Shown one piece after another: positions 1 through 8,419 of a stretch of DNA of 34,487 nt. Numbering within the stretch: position 1 is the first letter of the stretch; every line of letters starts with the position of its first letter. The stretch comes from CAJPST01 sp041795785 (GTDB lineage: Bacteria > Pseudomonadota > Gammaproteobacteria > Enterobacterales > Pasteurellaceae), in assembly GCA_041795785.1 (NCBI GenBank), contig JBHBXR010000074.1, positions 1 to 34,487 of the forward strand, given 5' to 3'. Both the position numbers and the translations under genes were made by a program. The notes under the pieces are model-generated. The model was not told the origin of the DNA, did not search any database, and worked only from the letters and a program-made list of their open reading frames with translations.

Positions 1-995
1 AGCGGATCACGACGACCTTTTTGTACACGGATTTCCTGATTTCCCACCTGAATGCTGTAATCGATCACCTCGCCCAAATAAGAACGACGTTTTACTACTC
101 CGGGAATACCGCCCTGTGTAACAAACTCAATTTCAGACGGACGACTTGCCAAAATAGCTTTGCCTTGTTGAATCAGTTCCACAGGCGGTAACGGTTGAAT
201 GTCGAATATGCCTTCACAGTTTTCAATACTGATTCCCCGTGTGGATAAAGTCACTTCTAATTGATTGGATAACCCAATGAAATTAAAAACGAATTTATTA
301 GCCGGACTGTTATAGACGTTTAACGGCGTATCAATTTGTTCGATTAACCCTTTTTTCATCACCATAATCCGATCAGACAGCGCCATGGCTTCCGATTGGT
401 CATGGGTTACATAAATAATGGTAAAGTCGAACTTCCGTTGCAATGCTTTGATTTCAAAACGCATTTCTTCACGCAAATGCGGATCCAAACTGGATAGCGG
501 TTCATCCAGCAACATCACATCAGGATTGATCGCCAAGGCTCTCGCCAATGCCACACGTTGTTTACCGCCGCCGGATAAATCATCCGGACTTTTTTGCGCG
601 ACATTAAGCAGATTGGTATGACGCAACGCATCAGTGGTACGTTTTTCGATTTCCTGTTTAGACAGTTTTTTCAACGTCAACGGAAATGCTACATTGTCGT
701 ACACAGTCATATGTGGCCAAACAGCAAATGCCTGAAACACCATGCCGAAATTCCGTTTTTCCGGCGGCAGATAGTAATTGCTCGCCTTGGATGAAAGCAG
801 TCGATCACCTACTTTAATTTCTCCTGCATCCAGATCCTCAAATCCGGCAACCATCCGTAAGGTGGTGGTTTTGCCGCAACCGGAAGGACCCAACATGGAA
901 AAACACTCCCCTTTTTCAATGGAAAGATTGAGATCGGGAATTGCGATAACATCGCCGAATCTTTTCATTACATTATGTAGTTGAATATAACTCAT
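1..995 (-). CDS. ABC importer ATPase, Afu/Fbp type, C-terminus cut by window edge
   Basis: This is a cytoplasmic ATP-hydrolysing subunit of a binding-protein-dependent importer. The first 331 residues are visible and the C-terminus lies beyond the left edge. Visible motifs are Walker A GPSGCGKT (residues 36-43), a Q-loop in MVFQAFAVWPHM, Walker B VMLLDEPLSSLD and the H-loop VTHDQ. The C-terminal part is a regulatory (TOBE-like) region. The signature motif reads LSGGGKQR (residues 140-147), where most relatives, including the paralogue at 2714-3793, have LSGGQQQR. The start ATG at 995 follows a good AAGGAG. It lies 21 bases after the double permease, so it is probably the fourth gene of the importer operon. 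It is clearly paralogous to the ATPase at 2714-3793, and carrying two ATPases in one operon is unusual for Fbp/Afu systems. The substrate is inferred from context only. Confidence 0.9.
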   Translation of the reverse strand, partial: MSYIQLHNVMKRFGDVIAIPDLNLSIEKGECFSMLGPSGCGKTTTLRMVAGFEDLDAGEIKVGDRLLSSKASNYYLPPEKRNFGMVFQAFAVWPHMTVYDNVAFPLTLKKLSKQEIEKRTTDALRHTNLLNVAQKSPDDLSGGGKQRVALARALAINPDVMLLDEPLSSLDPHLREEMRFEIKALQRKFDFTIIYVTHDQSEAMALSDRIMVMKKGLIEQIDTPLNVYNSPANKFVFNFIGLSNQLEVTLSTRGISIENCEGIFDIQPLPPVELIQQGKAILASRPSEIEFVTQGGIPGVVKRRSYLGEVIDYSIQVGNQEIRVQKGRRDP

Positions 996-1016
996 TGTAT
1001 TCTCCTTAACATTCGG

Positions 1017-2711
1017 CTATTTTTGGGTTTTCTTCTCGGCATAGCGTTTGATTATAGTTTGCCCGAACACAATGATAATCAACGCAATGCCGGCCAATGC
1101 CGCAGAATAAACGGTTTCACCGTCTTCATTCAACGTATAGATCGCCACGCCGATGGTGCGAGTGGACGGACCGTACAACATCACCGAAACGGTTAATTCG
1201 CGTAATGCCGGTAAGAAAATAAGGAAGAATGCGGCGATCATGCCCGGTCTAACCAACGGAATCACAATATCTTTCAAGGATTGCCACATACTCGCACCGC
1301 AAGCCCGAGCAGCTTCAACCAAGGAATCGTGTACCTGCTCCAACGCCGCCGAGTTGGCTTTTAGGGAGAACGCCATATAGCGGGCGATATACGCAATCAA
1401 AATGATCCAAACGGTGTTATACAGATTGATACCGAATTTACCGCTCCACGCCAAAATCACCCCTAAGGCAATGACTGAACCCGGTACGGAAAACGGCAAC
1501 ATACCTAAAAACTCAAGGATGCCTTTGCCTCTAACCCGCATTTTAACGATTACATAAGAGATCATCACCCCGGCAAACATCGTAATAACCGCAGCCGCCA
1601 AACCTAAGGTCACGCTGTTGCGAATCGCATCTTTAGTGAGCTGCCATTCAAACAGAATAAACTTGTAGTTATCCAAAGTGAGATTTTCCATCGTAATCGG
1701 CAAACCATACGTTTTTAAGCCGCCTACCAAGAAAATGGTTACCGTTGGTAAAACGATAGTAAAACAGATATAGAGTAAGCAGATAATCAATAACGGCATT
1801 CTCAATCCTCTGAGTTTTACCTCGACAGGACGGAAACTTTTACCAGCGATAATTTGGAAACGTCCTCGGTTTAATACTTTGTTTTGTAACCAAATAATCA
1901 GCGCCGCCGTTACCACTAATACCGTAGCCAATACGGTACCGGTACGAATAGCCTCAAAACTACCCGCACTTTGGTGGATTCGTTCATAAATCAGGGTCGG
2001 AATATTGAAGATACCGTTTTCAACCCCCAACACTGCAACCGTACCGAAATGCGCCATCGAGTAAAGCATAATTAATAACGCACCGGATACAATACTCGGC
2101 ATTACCAACGGGATAGTGATTTTACGCGTAATAGTAAACAAACTGGCACCGGAAATACGGGCGGATTCTTCTAGGGTCGGATCCATACGTTCCAAAGCGC
2201 CGCACACCTGAATAAACACGAACGGGAACAGATACATGGTTTCCACTGCCATAATACCGCCATAACTGTAAATATTGAAAACCGGCTCTTCAAATCCCAA
2301 CGTTTCCATAAAAAACTGGTTTATATAACCTGCACGCGGTGAAAGCAACATTTTCCACGCCAATGCACCGATAAAGGACGGCAACATAAACGGCACAAGG
2401 AACATCACTTTCATAAAGCCTTTATACGGCAAGTCGGTACGAGTTACCAACCAAGCGAAGAAAGTCCCGATACAAGTACTCATAAAGGTAACGCCTACTG
2501 CAATAAACAACGAATTGAGCAAGGCTTCATAGGTTTCTTCCTGTTGTAAGATTTTCACCACATCGGTCACATTAAACTGTCCGTTCACCCAAAACGAATT
2601 AATGAAGATTAATAAGACCGGTACGGCAACTACAATAACAAGAATACCGATAGATAATGCCAAAATCGCATTGGCAATATTAAACGGATTTTTATTTACA
2701 ACGACCGCCAT
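1017..2711 (-). CDS. afuB: Double-permease subunit of Afu/FbpB-type ABC importer
   Basis: This inner-membrane permease of 564 residues is made of two fused MetI-type halves, as in FbpB/AfuB. It is strongly hydrophobic throughout, with about twelve membrane segments expected. Each half carries an EAA loop that docks on the ATPases. The first is near residues 190-215 (EESARISGAS followed by a PLVMPS segment). The second is near residues 470-495 (VEAARACGAS followed by PLVRPG). The ATG at 2711 is preceded by AAGGAG, and only two bases separate it from the stop of the upstream ATPase, so the two are translated in tandem. FbpB proteins move ferric iron. The related AfuB of Actinobacillus pleuropneumoniae was later reported to belong to a sugar-phosphate importer. 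The neighbouring Pgt-like sensors favour a phosphorylated organic substrate here. The gene symbol denotes family resemblance, not proven function. Confidence 0.88.
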   Translation of the reverse strand: MAVVVNKNPFNIANAILALSIGILVIVVAVPVLLIFINSFWVNGQFNVTDVVKILQQEETYEALLNSLFIAVGVTFMSTCIGTFFAWLVTRTDLPYKGFMKVMFLVPFMLPSFIGALAWKMLLSPRAGYINQFFMETLGFEEPVFNIYSYGGIMAVETMYLFPFVFIQVCGALERMDPTLEESARISGASLFTITRKITIPLVMPSIVSGALLIMLYSMAHFGTVAVLGVENGIFNIPTLIYERIHQSAGSFEAIRTGTVLATVLVVTAALIIWLQNKVLNRGRFQIIAGKSFRPVEVKLRGLRMPLLIICLLYICFTIVLPTVTIFLVGGLKTYGLPITMENLTLDNYKFILFEWQLTKDAIRNSVTLGLAAAVITMFAGVMISYVIVKMRVRGKGILEFLGMLPFSVPGSVIALGVILAWSGKFGINLYNTVWIILIAYIARYMAFSLKANSAALEQVHDSLVEAARACGASMWQSLKDIVIPLVRPGMIAAFFLIFLPALRELTVSVMLYGPSTRTIGVAIYTLNEDGETVYSAALAGIALIIIVFGQTIIKRYAEKKTQK

Positions 2712-2713
2712 AT

Positions 2714-3793
2714 TTAGCTCCTTACTGAATCCGCTGTATCAGAAAACCAAAGTAGGTCGTGAAAATTCACATAACAATTTTCACCTTCGGTAAATATTAA
2801 ATCGTTTTGTAAAGCTTTATTGGTCGCTACTTCCGTACGCAGGATCACGCCGTCAATATCCAACATATAATCCATCACTGCGCCGAGGAAACTTGCGCGC
2901 ACAACTTTGCCTTGTAACCCCGAACCTTGCTTAGACAGAATAATATCAGACGGACGACAACCCAATTTACCCGATACCTGCGGAAGATTCTTCCATTGAA
3001 TGGCTTGCCCGCCATTACCGACCAAATGCCGTTCATGATCATAACGGACGGGAATAAAATTCGCTAACCCCATAAATTTAAACACGGTTTCATTCGCGGA
3101 TTTTTCATAGATTTCCCAAGGCGTGCCGATTTGCTGGATAGAACCGTCTTTTCCCATAATCGCCAGACGATCGGAAATCGCCAAAGCAATTTCCTGATCG
3201 TGAGTAACATACATAATAGTGATGCCCAATTTTTTCTGCAATTCTTTGATCTCAAAGCGCATTTCTTCACGCAAATTAGCATCCAGATTGTTTAACGGCT
3301 CATCCAACAACATCAATGACGGCTTCGCCACCAAAGCGCGCGCAAGTGCAACACGCTGTTGTTGCCCGCCGGATAACTGCGACGGCAATCGTTGTTCCAA
3401 ACCGGTTAAATTCACCAGTTCGACGACGTCCATTACTTGCGAACGAAGGGTTTCTTTATCCAGATTTTTAAACTTCAACGGATAAGCAATGTTATCGAAC
3501 ACCGTCATATGCGGCCATACCGCATAATCCTGAAACACTACGCCCAATCCCCGTTGATCGGGTTGAATATCAATATTTTCCTCCGGATCGCTGACTACAA
3601 CGTCATCAATTAAAATCCTTCCGGCATCAGGCACTTCAAATCCCGCTAAAAGTCGTAGTAACACTGTTTTTCCGCAACCGGACGGTCCCAATAAAGTGAA
3701 ACATTCACCGTCTTCTACAACCAGCGATAAATTTTTCAACACTTCATTCGTTCCGAACGCTTTAGAAATGTTCTCGAATGTGATTGTTGCCAT
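2714..3793 (-). CDS. afuC: ABC importer ATPase, Afu/Fbp type
   Basis: This ATP-binding subunit of 359 residues has all canonical motifs. Walker A is GPSGCGKT (about residues 36-43) and the Q-loop region is VVFQDYAVWPHM. The signature is LSGGQQQRVALARAL, Walker B is LMLLDEPLNNLD and the H-loop is VTHDQE. A C-terminal TOBE-like domain follows from about residue 240. The start ATG at 3793 is preceded by AGGGAAG. The gene sits 18 bases after the binding-protein gene and 2 bases before the double permease, the compact order expected of an importer operon. It shares long matching stretches with the partial ATPase at 1-995, including LREEMRFEIK in both, so one probably arose by duplication. Whether the two form a heterodimer is not visible from sequence. 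Confidence 0.93.
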   Translation of the reverse strand: MATITFENISKAFGTNEVLKNLSLVVEDGECFTLLGPSGCGKTVLLRLLAGFEVPDAGRILIDDVVVSDPEENIDIQPDQRGLGVVFQDYAVWPHMTVFDNIAYPLKFKNLDKETLRSQVMDVVELVNLTGLEQRLPSQLSGGQQQRVALARALVAKPSLMLLDEPLNNLDANLREEMRFEIKELQKKLGITIMYVTHDQEIALAISDRLAIMGKDGSIQQIGTPWEIYEKSANETVFKFMGLANFIPVRYDHERHLVGNGGQAIQWKNLPQVSGKLGCRPSDIILSKQGSGLQGKVVRASFLGAVMDYMLDIDGVILRTEVATNKALQNDLIFTEGENCYVNFHDLLWFSDTADSVRS

Positions 3794-3811
3794 AACACAC
3801 TTCCCTGTCGT

Positions 3812-4810
3812 TTAATTACGCCCCTGAAGAATTTGAGCAAATTTCTTCACTGTATCTTCTTTTTCCGCCATGATGCTTTCATAATCGATCGGAATAGCCC
3901 TTTTCATTGCTTCTTCGGCAGAAGGCATTCCCAATGCAGGATCCGTCGTCACGCCTTTTCTTACCGGCAAGGTACCTTCGTGCGCAATGATTTTTTGCGC
4001 ATCTTCGGATAACAAGAAATCAATGAATTTTTGCGCCGCACTTAAGTTTTTAGTGCCTTTCAAAATAGCTGCCGGACTCGGAATAACCAACATTTCTTTC
4101 GGATAAACCAATTTGAGCGAAGCCCCTTTTCTGATTTTATCGTTAGTAATATAGTCCACCGCTAAAGATGCCAATAAGTCACCGGAAGCCGTATCATCAA
4201 TAACCTGACCGGAGCCTTTACCCACTTTCGCCTTATTTTCTTTCATTTTTTCAAAGAACTCCCAACCGAAAGCGGACTTCAGCAAGGATACGCTCATATA
4301 GGAAGTGCCGGACAGTGCCGGATTTGCGATACCGAATGCACCGCGATAAGGTTTGCCTAAAATATCGGCCCATTCGGCAGGCGGATCATTTTTCACAAAA
4401 CGGGTGTTATAAGCAATCCCCAAGGTTCCCAAGCGAATCGGCGTAAATGAACCGTCAAAATTCGGAATCGGATTGAAAATATTCTCTACTTCCGGTGAAA
4501 CATAGGTTTCCAACATTCCGTTTTTCTGCATTTTAAAGAAATCCGGCACTTCACTGGTCCAAATAACGTCCGCCATAATTTGACCGGACTCTTTTTCCGC
4601 TGCAATTTTCGCCATTAATTTGCCGGCCCCGGCAGATTGATAGTCCATTGCCACATCGGGATGTTTTTCGTTGAATTTAGTTTTTAGCGCACCGATCAAC
4701 GACTCCTTCATAGAGGTATAAACAATTAATTTTTCTTGTGCATAAGCCATACTGCCGACAGTCAAAGCCAATCCGGCAACGATAAGTGTTGAAGCAATTT
4801 TTTTGTTCAT
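3812..4810 (-). CDS. afuA: Periplasmic substrate-binding protein, Afu/Fbp family
   Basis: This secreted solute receptor (332 residues) belongs to the family that contains ferric-iron binding FbpA and sugar-phosphate binding AfuA. An N-terminal signal peptide is clear: MNKK, a hydrophobic stretch, and probable cleavage after SMAYA before QEKLIVY. The mature protein has the typical two-lobe motifs, such as DVIWTSEVPDFF and SGTSYMS. I do not see the paired adjacent tyrosines that usually mark ferric-binding FbpA near the C-terminus, which fits AfuA better. A TTG six bases upstream is in frame, but the ATG at 4810 has AGGG at good spacing and is preferred. It is the first gene of the importer operon and is divergent from pgtC, whose product is itself a member of this binding-protein superfamily. 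The substrate is inferred to be a phosphorylated sugar or organic acid, with moderate confidence. Confidence 0.9.
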   Translation of the reverse strand: MNKKIASTLIVAGLALTVGSMAYAQEKLIVYTSMKESLIGALKTKFNEKHPDVAMDYQSAGAGKLMAKIAAEKESGQIMADVIWTSEVPDFFKMQKNGMLETYVSPEVENIFNPIPNFDGSFTPIRLGTLGIAYNTRFVKNDPPAEWADILGKPYRGAFGIANPALSGTSYMSVSLLKSAFGWEFFEKMKENKAKVGKGSGQVIDDTASGDLLASLAVDYITNDKIRKGASLKLVYPKEMLVIPSPAAILKGTKNLSAAQKFIDFLLSEDAQKIIAHEGTLPVRKGVTTDPALGMPSAEEAMKRAIPIDYESIMAEKEDTVKKFAQILQGRN

Positions 4811-4945
4811 AATCAAGCCCTTATTTATTCATATAAAAATTAACCAACCTGTTACAACGCGTTAATCATTTCACTGAATAGTGAAGATTAAAGATACGAT
4901 AGCGCTAATTTCGTCTAAAAAAAAGCCGTCCGAATTCAGATTAAA

Positions 4946-4963
4946 TGGGTCAAAAATAACCCA
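4946..4963. promoter_or_regulatory. Imperfect dyad, candidate operator
   Basis: The arms TGGGT and ACCCA flank eight AT-rich bases, and the similarity extends outward (TTAAATGGGT against ACCCAAATTAA). It is centred in the divergent intergenic region, nearer the importer operon, so it is a plausible binding site for the PgtA-like regulator. This assignment rests on position and symmetry only. Confidence 0.3.
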
Positions 4964-5085
4964 AATTAATGATATGCAAAGGTCAATTTCAACTCATTAC
5001 ATATCGTTTTTCAGCTTAGCGCTTGAAAGCGTGACGTGCCTGACACAAACGCGACTGCTCAACGAAACAAATTAAATTTCAATTA

Positions 5086-5101
5086 TTTGAAATAGATCAC
5101 A
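5086..5101. promoter_or_regulatory. Candidate CRP binding site
   Basis: The sequence TTTGA-AATAGA-TCACA matches the CRP consensus TGTGA-N6-TCACA with one mismatch and has AT-rich flanks. It lies about 80 bases upstream of the pgtC-like start, suitable for activation of that operon. Catabolite control of a carbon-source importer would make sense. Confidence 0.45.
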
Positions 5102-5180
5102 AAAAAACATCGGTGAATTTGAATTATGTTGAAATATTTATAAACTGAGATTGAAAATGTTCGGAATAGGATGACTGTAT

Positions 5181-6425
5181 ATGGAACTGTTCAAACTGCG
5201 GAGTCACCGCTTCACCATATTGTTCGCTTTAATATTGCTGCCGTTACGAATCAGCGCTAACGAGCTGGTTATCGGCACCACTTTTTCAAATGTAGCCTTA
5301 TCTCATTTAATTGACGTGTGGAACAAACAACCCGATGCCTTTCCGCTCAGAACTTTAAACCGAACCAGCGCATCTTTAACCCAGTTACTGTCCGGTGAAC
5401 AAGCCAAAGATATCGATCTGATTTTAAGTTCGTCCCCTATGCTGTTTTATAATTTGCAAAACAAGCAAAAATTGGCGCCACTACCAGATACGTTGAATCA
5501 TAACGAACTATTCGTTCCCGACATTTTAAAAAATAATGTTGTCGCGTTTTCATTATCCGGTTACGGCATCCTATCCAACATTCCCTTATTGGAAAATGCG
5601 GAAACCGATATTCCGTCAGATTGGGAAGAACTGATGTCCCCCAATCTGCACGGTTTGGTGATTATCAGTAGCCCAACCCGTTCAGATACAACCCATATTA
5701 TGATCGAAGCCCTCTTACAGAAAAAAGGCTGGCAAAAAGGTTGGGCATTAATTAATCAAGTGATGGCGAATGTCGGCACGATTTCCTCGCGTAGTTTCGG
5801 CGTTGCCGATAAAATTCAGGCTGATTTAGGCGCAGCAGGCATTACTATTGATAATTACGCCAACTTAGTCAGCGGCAAGGCGGAAGTCGGTTCATCAACG
5901 CTTGTTTTTAAATACTTCCCCGATTTTCCGGTATCTCCTACATTTATTGCAATTACGGCAAACAATAACAACTCCAAACAAGCGACGGCATTTATCCGCT
6001 TCCTGTTAAGCGACGCGGGACAAACCGCATTATATGACGGCAAAATGGGAAAATATCCGATTATGCCGCTGCCTTCCACTCACCCGATCTACCAAACCCA
6101 ACAGTTTTTATTTCACCAGCCGCAAATCGATTACCAATTATTATTAAAAAGACAAGCGGTACTCAAACTGTTTTTTGAACATCAGATTATTTACCGTTTA
6201 AGCCAAATCCAACAAAACTGGCAGATGCTTTATCAAAAAGAACAGCAACACGGGAAAGTGTTAACCGAATTAAGAGAAATACTTAATGCCGTTCCCATCA
6301 GTGAACAGCAGGCGACTGACGAAGAATATTTAAAACACTTTAACCCGAATGAAGAACTGTTAAAGTGGCAACAGTTCTTTATATCGCAACAAGCCGCCTT
6401 TATTAACGCCTTGGAAAAACTATGA
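5181..6425 (+). CDS. pgtC: PgtC-like periplasmic sensor / binding protein
   Basis: This 414-residue exported protein resembles PgtC, the periplasmic component of the Salmonella phosphoglycerate regulatory system. The signal peptide ends after LRISA, before NELVIGTTFS. The body is a Fe3+-type binding-protein fold, with motifs such as FIRFLLSDAGQ shared in kind with the importer's own receptor (FIDFLLSEDAQ). A C-terminal extension of about 110 residues follows that fold and is rich in Gln, Leu and charged residues; it may contact the sensor kinase. It overlaps pgtB by ATGA, so the two are translationally coupled. In Salmonella, PgtB and PgtC together relay the presence of phosphoglycerate to PgtA. 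The substrate here is not determined, and no pgtP transporter gene is present in the window. Confidence 0.8.
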   Translation: MELFKLRSHRFTILFALILLPLRISANELVIGTTFSNVALSHLIDVWNKQPDAFPLRTLNRTSASLTQLLSGEQAKDIDLILSSSPMLFYNLQNKQKLAPLPDTLNHNELFVPDILKNNVVAFSLSGYGILSNIPLLENAETDIPSDWEELMSPNLHGLVIISSPTRSDTTHIMIEALLQKKGWQKGWALINQVMANVGTISSRSFGVADKIQADLGAAGITIDNYANLVSGKAEVGSSTLVFKYFPDFPVSPTFIAITANNNNSKQATAFIRFLLSDAGQTALYDGKMGKYPIMPLPSTHPIYQTQQFLFHQPQIDYQLLLKRQAVLKLFFEHQIIYRLSQIQQNWQMLYQKEQQHGKVLTELREILNAVPISEQQATDEEYLKHFNPNEELLKWQQFFISQQAAFINALEKL

Positions 6426-8419
6426 AAAAAATAAAGAAGAAATGGTTTAATCGCTTGGATATCAGCACGGGACTACAGCTTTCTTTTGCCCTCAGCGCTT
6501 TTTTCTGCCTGTTTATCGGCGCTATCGGTTTATATACTTGGCAGCAGCAACGGACGGAAATCGTCTATGCTATCGATCAAAATTTTCCGAAAGTTCAAGC
6601 GGCCTTCCGTACGGAAGAACAAATCAATTTGTTGGAAAACGCCTTTGCCCGTTTAACCGAGATTAAAAATACCAATGACAGAATCGAGTGGCAAAATCAT
6701 ACCCAATCCCTACTGGATGCCTTAAAAACAGCCGTTAACGAACTGAATACCGATTCTGATGAGAGCCTACTCAAAACGTTGCAAAAACAGACCGCACTTT
6801 TGGCGACATTGTCCGAAAATATTGAAGAACACCTGAAATACGATGGCGAACTTCATAAAACACTGACTGAAATCAATTGGCTGCATAATGATTTTCACAG
6901 TGAATTTATCGCCTTGTTGCAGGAAATCAGCTGGCAACAATCCACTTTGGCCAATCATATCGCACAAAATCCGCACAATATAAACCAAATCGAATTATTG
7001 AAAAAACGGCAACAAGAGTTATTAAATGTCTATGATTTTATTGGTTATGAAGAACAAATCGTTTCCGAATTAAAGGCGCAGATTAATCGCACCTCCGCCC
7101 TTTCCGAGATAATGTTGGATAACTTTCTGAATTATTCGGCGCGTCTTATCAAACAAAAAATCGATCTCATTGCTCCTCATTCTTCCATTTATACCATCAA
7201 ACAGATTATGGACGAACTGCTTGCCATCGGTTTAGATAAACAGGCACTGCCTTACTTACTGGAACGAAAAAAACAACTGGATATCGCACAACGGCAGCTG
7301 ATTGACGACAACGACTCCCTTTTGCACGAACTGCGAAGTCGGATTACTATGCAGGTCGGAAATAGTAAGAAACAACTGCAACTACTGCACAACATCATTG
7401 ATAAAAGCACCAAAATCAACGGTATCATCATCTTATCCGCCATGTTGCTGGTGTTTATTTTCGTGATCAGCATTAACTTCTTTTATATTCGCCTGCGCTT
7501 ATTGAAACGGTTTCAATTATTAAATCAATCCGTAGTACGCCTAATTAACGGGGAAAACAACGTCAGAATAGCCGTTTACGGCAACGATGAATTAGGACGG
7601 ATTGCCAAATTGTTGCGTCTTTTTTCTTTTGCCATGAACAAAAAAAACAATGAACTAAAATTAAGAAACGAAACGCTTTCATCGGAAATTCAGGATCGGA
7701 TAAAAATCCAAAATGAACTGATTAATACGCAAAACGAGCTGATTCAAGCGGCTAAACTGGCGGTAGTCGGACAAACATTGACCTCAATTAATCACGAAAT
7801 CACCCAACCGTTAAACGCCATGAATGCCTACATATTCAGTGCGAAAAAAGCACTACAAAAACAAAACAACGAATCGGTGCTAAATTATTTGGAAAAAATC
7901 GAACATTTAATTGATCGCACCGCTGTAATCGTTAAAAGATTGCGCCATTTTTCCCGTCAGGGTTCTAATAAACTACAACAAGTTAATCTGTGCGAATGTA
8001 TTCAAAACGCTTGGGACTTGCTGGAATCCAAACACAGAAACCTCAAAGCCCGACTGCATATTCCACCCGAGTTGCCTTATATATCGGGCGAAGAAGTGTT
8101 GGTAGAGCAAGTATTCGTTAATCTATTCCTTAACTCACTGGAAGCCTGTGGCAAAGAAGCACCGCAAATAAAAATTGAAATTCAGGCACAATCCGAAGAA
8201 AAAATCTGCCTTTGGATTTCCGATAACGGTGAGGGTTGGCCGTTAACCGATAAATTATTACAGCCTTTTTCCAGCAGCAAATCCATTCATCTGGGGTTGG
8301 GCTTATCCATTAGTTCATCCATCATGAAACAATGCGGCGGTACACTTTATATCGCTTCCACCTTAACGCATAATGCGTTAGTGATTTTACAATTTAAGGT
8401 AAAACAATATGCTCAGTGA
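6422..8419 (+). CDS. pgtB: PgtB-like membrane sensor histidine kinase
   Basis: This 665-residue inner-membrane histidine kinase has one membrane segment near residues 16-40. A long, mostly helical periplasmic region of about 290 residues follows. A second membrane segment lies near 335-358, then a HAMP-like linker and a coiled coil. The kinase core comes next: a HisKA box around SINHEITQPLNAM with the likely phosphoacceptor His458, an N-box NLFLNSLEA (Asn571), a G1 box SDNGEGW and a G2 box GLGLSIS. The length is close to Salmonella PgtB. The start overlaps the pgtC stop by four bases and the end overlaps the pgtA start, so the three genes form one tight operon. It presumably receives a signal from the PgtC-like protein and phosphorylates the PgtA-like regulator. 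A perfect uptake sequence lies inside it at 6791-6799. Confidence 0.88.
   Translation: MKKIKKKWFNRLDISTGLQLSFALSAFFCLFIGAIGLYTWQQQRTEIVYAIDQNFPKVQAAFRTEEQINLLENAFARLTEIKNTNDRIEWQNHTQSLLDALKTAVNELNTDSDESLLKTLQKQTALLATLSENIEEHLKYDGELHKTLTEINWLHNDFHSEFIALLQEISWQQSTLANHIAQNPHNINQIELLKKRQQELLNVYDFIGYEEQIVSELKAQINRTSALSEIMLDNFLNYSARLIKQKIDLIAPHSSIYTIKQIMDELLAIGLDKQALPYLLERKKQLDIAQRQLIDDNDSLLHELRSRITMQVGNSKKQLQLLHNIIDKSTKINGIIILSAMLLVFIFVISINFFYIRLRLLKRFQLLNQSVVRLINGENNVRIAVYGNDELGRIAKLLRLFSFAMNKKNNELKLRNETLSSEIQDRIKIQNELINTQNELIQAAKLAVVGQTLTSINHEITQPLNAMNAYIFSAKKALQKQNNESVLNYLEKIEHLIDRTAVIVKRLRHFSRQGSNKLQQVNLCECIQNAWDLLESKHRNLKARLHIPPELPYISGEEVLVEQVFVNLFLNSLEACGKEAPQIKIEIQAQSEEKICLWISDNGEGWPLTDKLLQPFSSSKSIHLGLGLSISSSIMKQCGGTLYIASTLTHNALVILQFKVKQYAQ

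Larger units (their letters stand above)
4811..5180. promoter_or_regulatory. Divergent promoter region between importer and Pgt-like regulators
   Basis: This gene-free stretch of about 370 AT-rich bases must hold the promoters of both the importer operon (leftward) and the pgtCBA-like operon (rightward). It contains a CRP-like site at 5086-5101 and an imperfect dyad at 4946-4963. Short symmetrical stretches occur around 5018-5036 (AGCGCTTGAAAGCG). I could not assign -35 and -10 boxes with confidence. A sigma-54 promoter is not expected, because the regulator lacks the sigma-54 contact motif and this family generally lacks RpoN. Confidence 0.6.

Noticed and set aside
3812..4810. Calling the binding protein a ferric-iron receptor (FbpA/AfuA sense of the old name)
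   Set aside because: The family name alone is not evidence. The typical adjacent Tyr pair is not seen and the Pgt-like neighbours point to a phosphorylated organic substrate.
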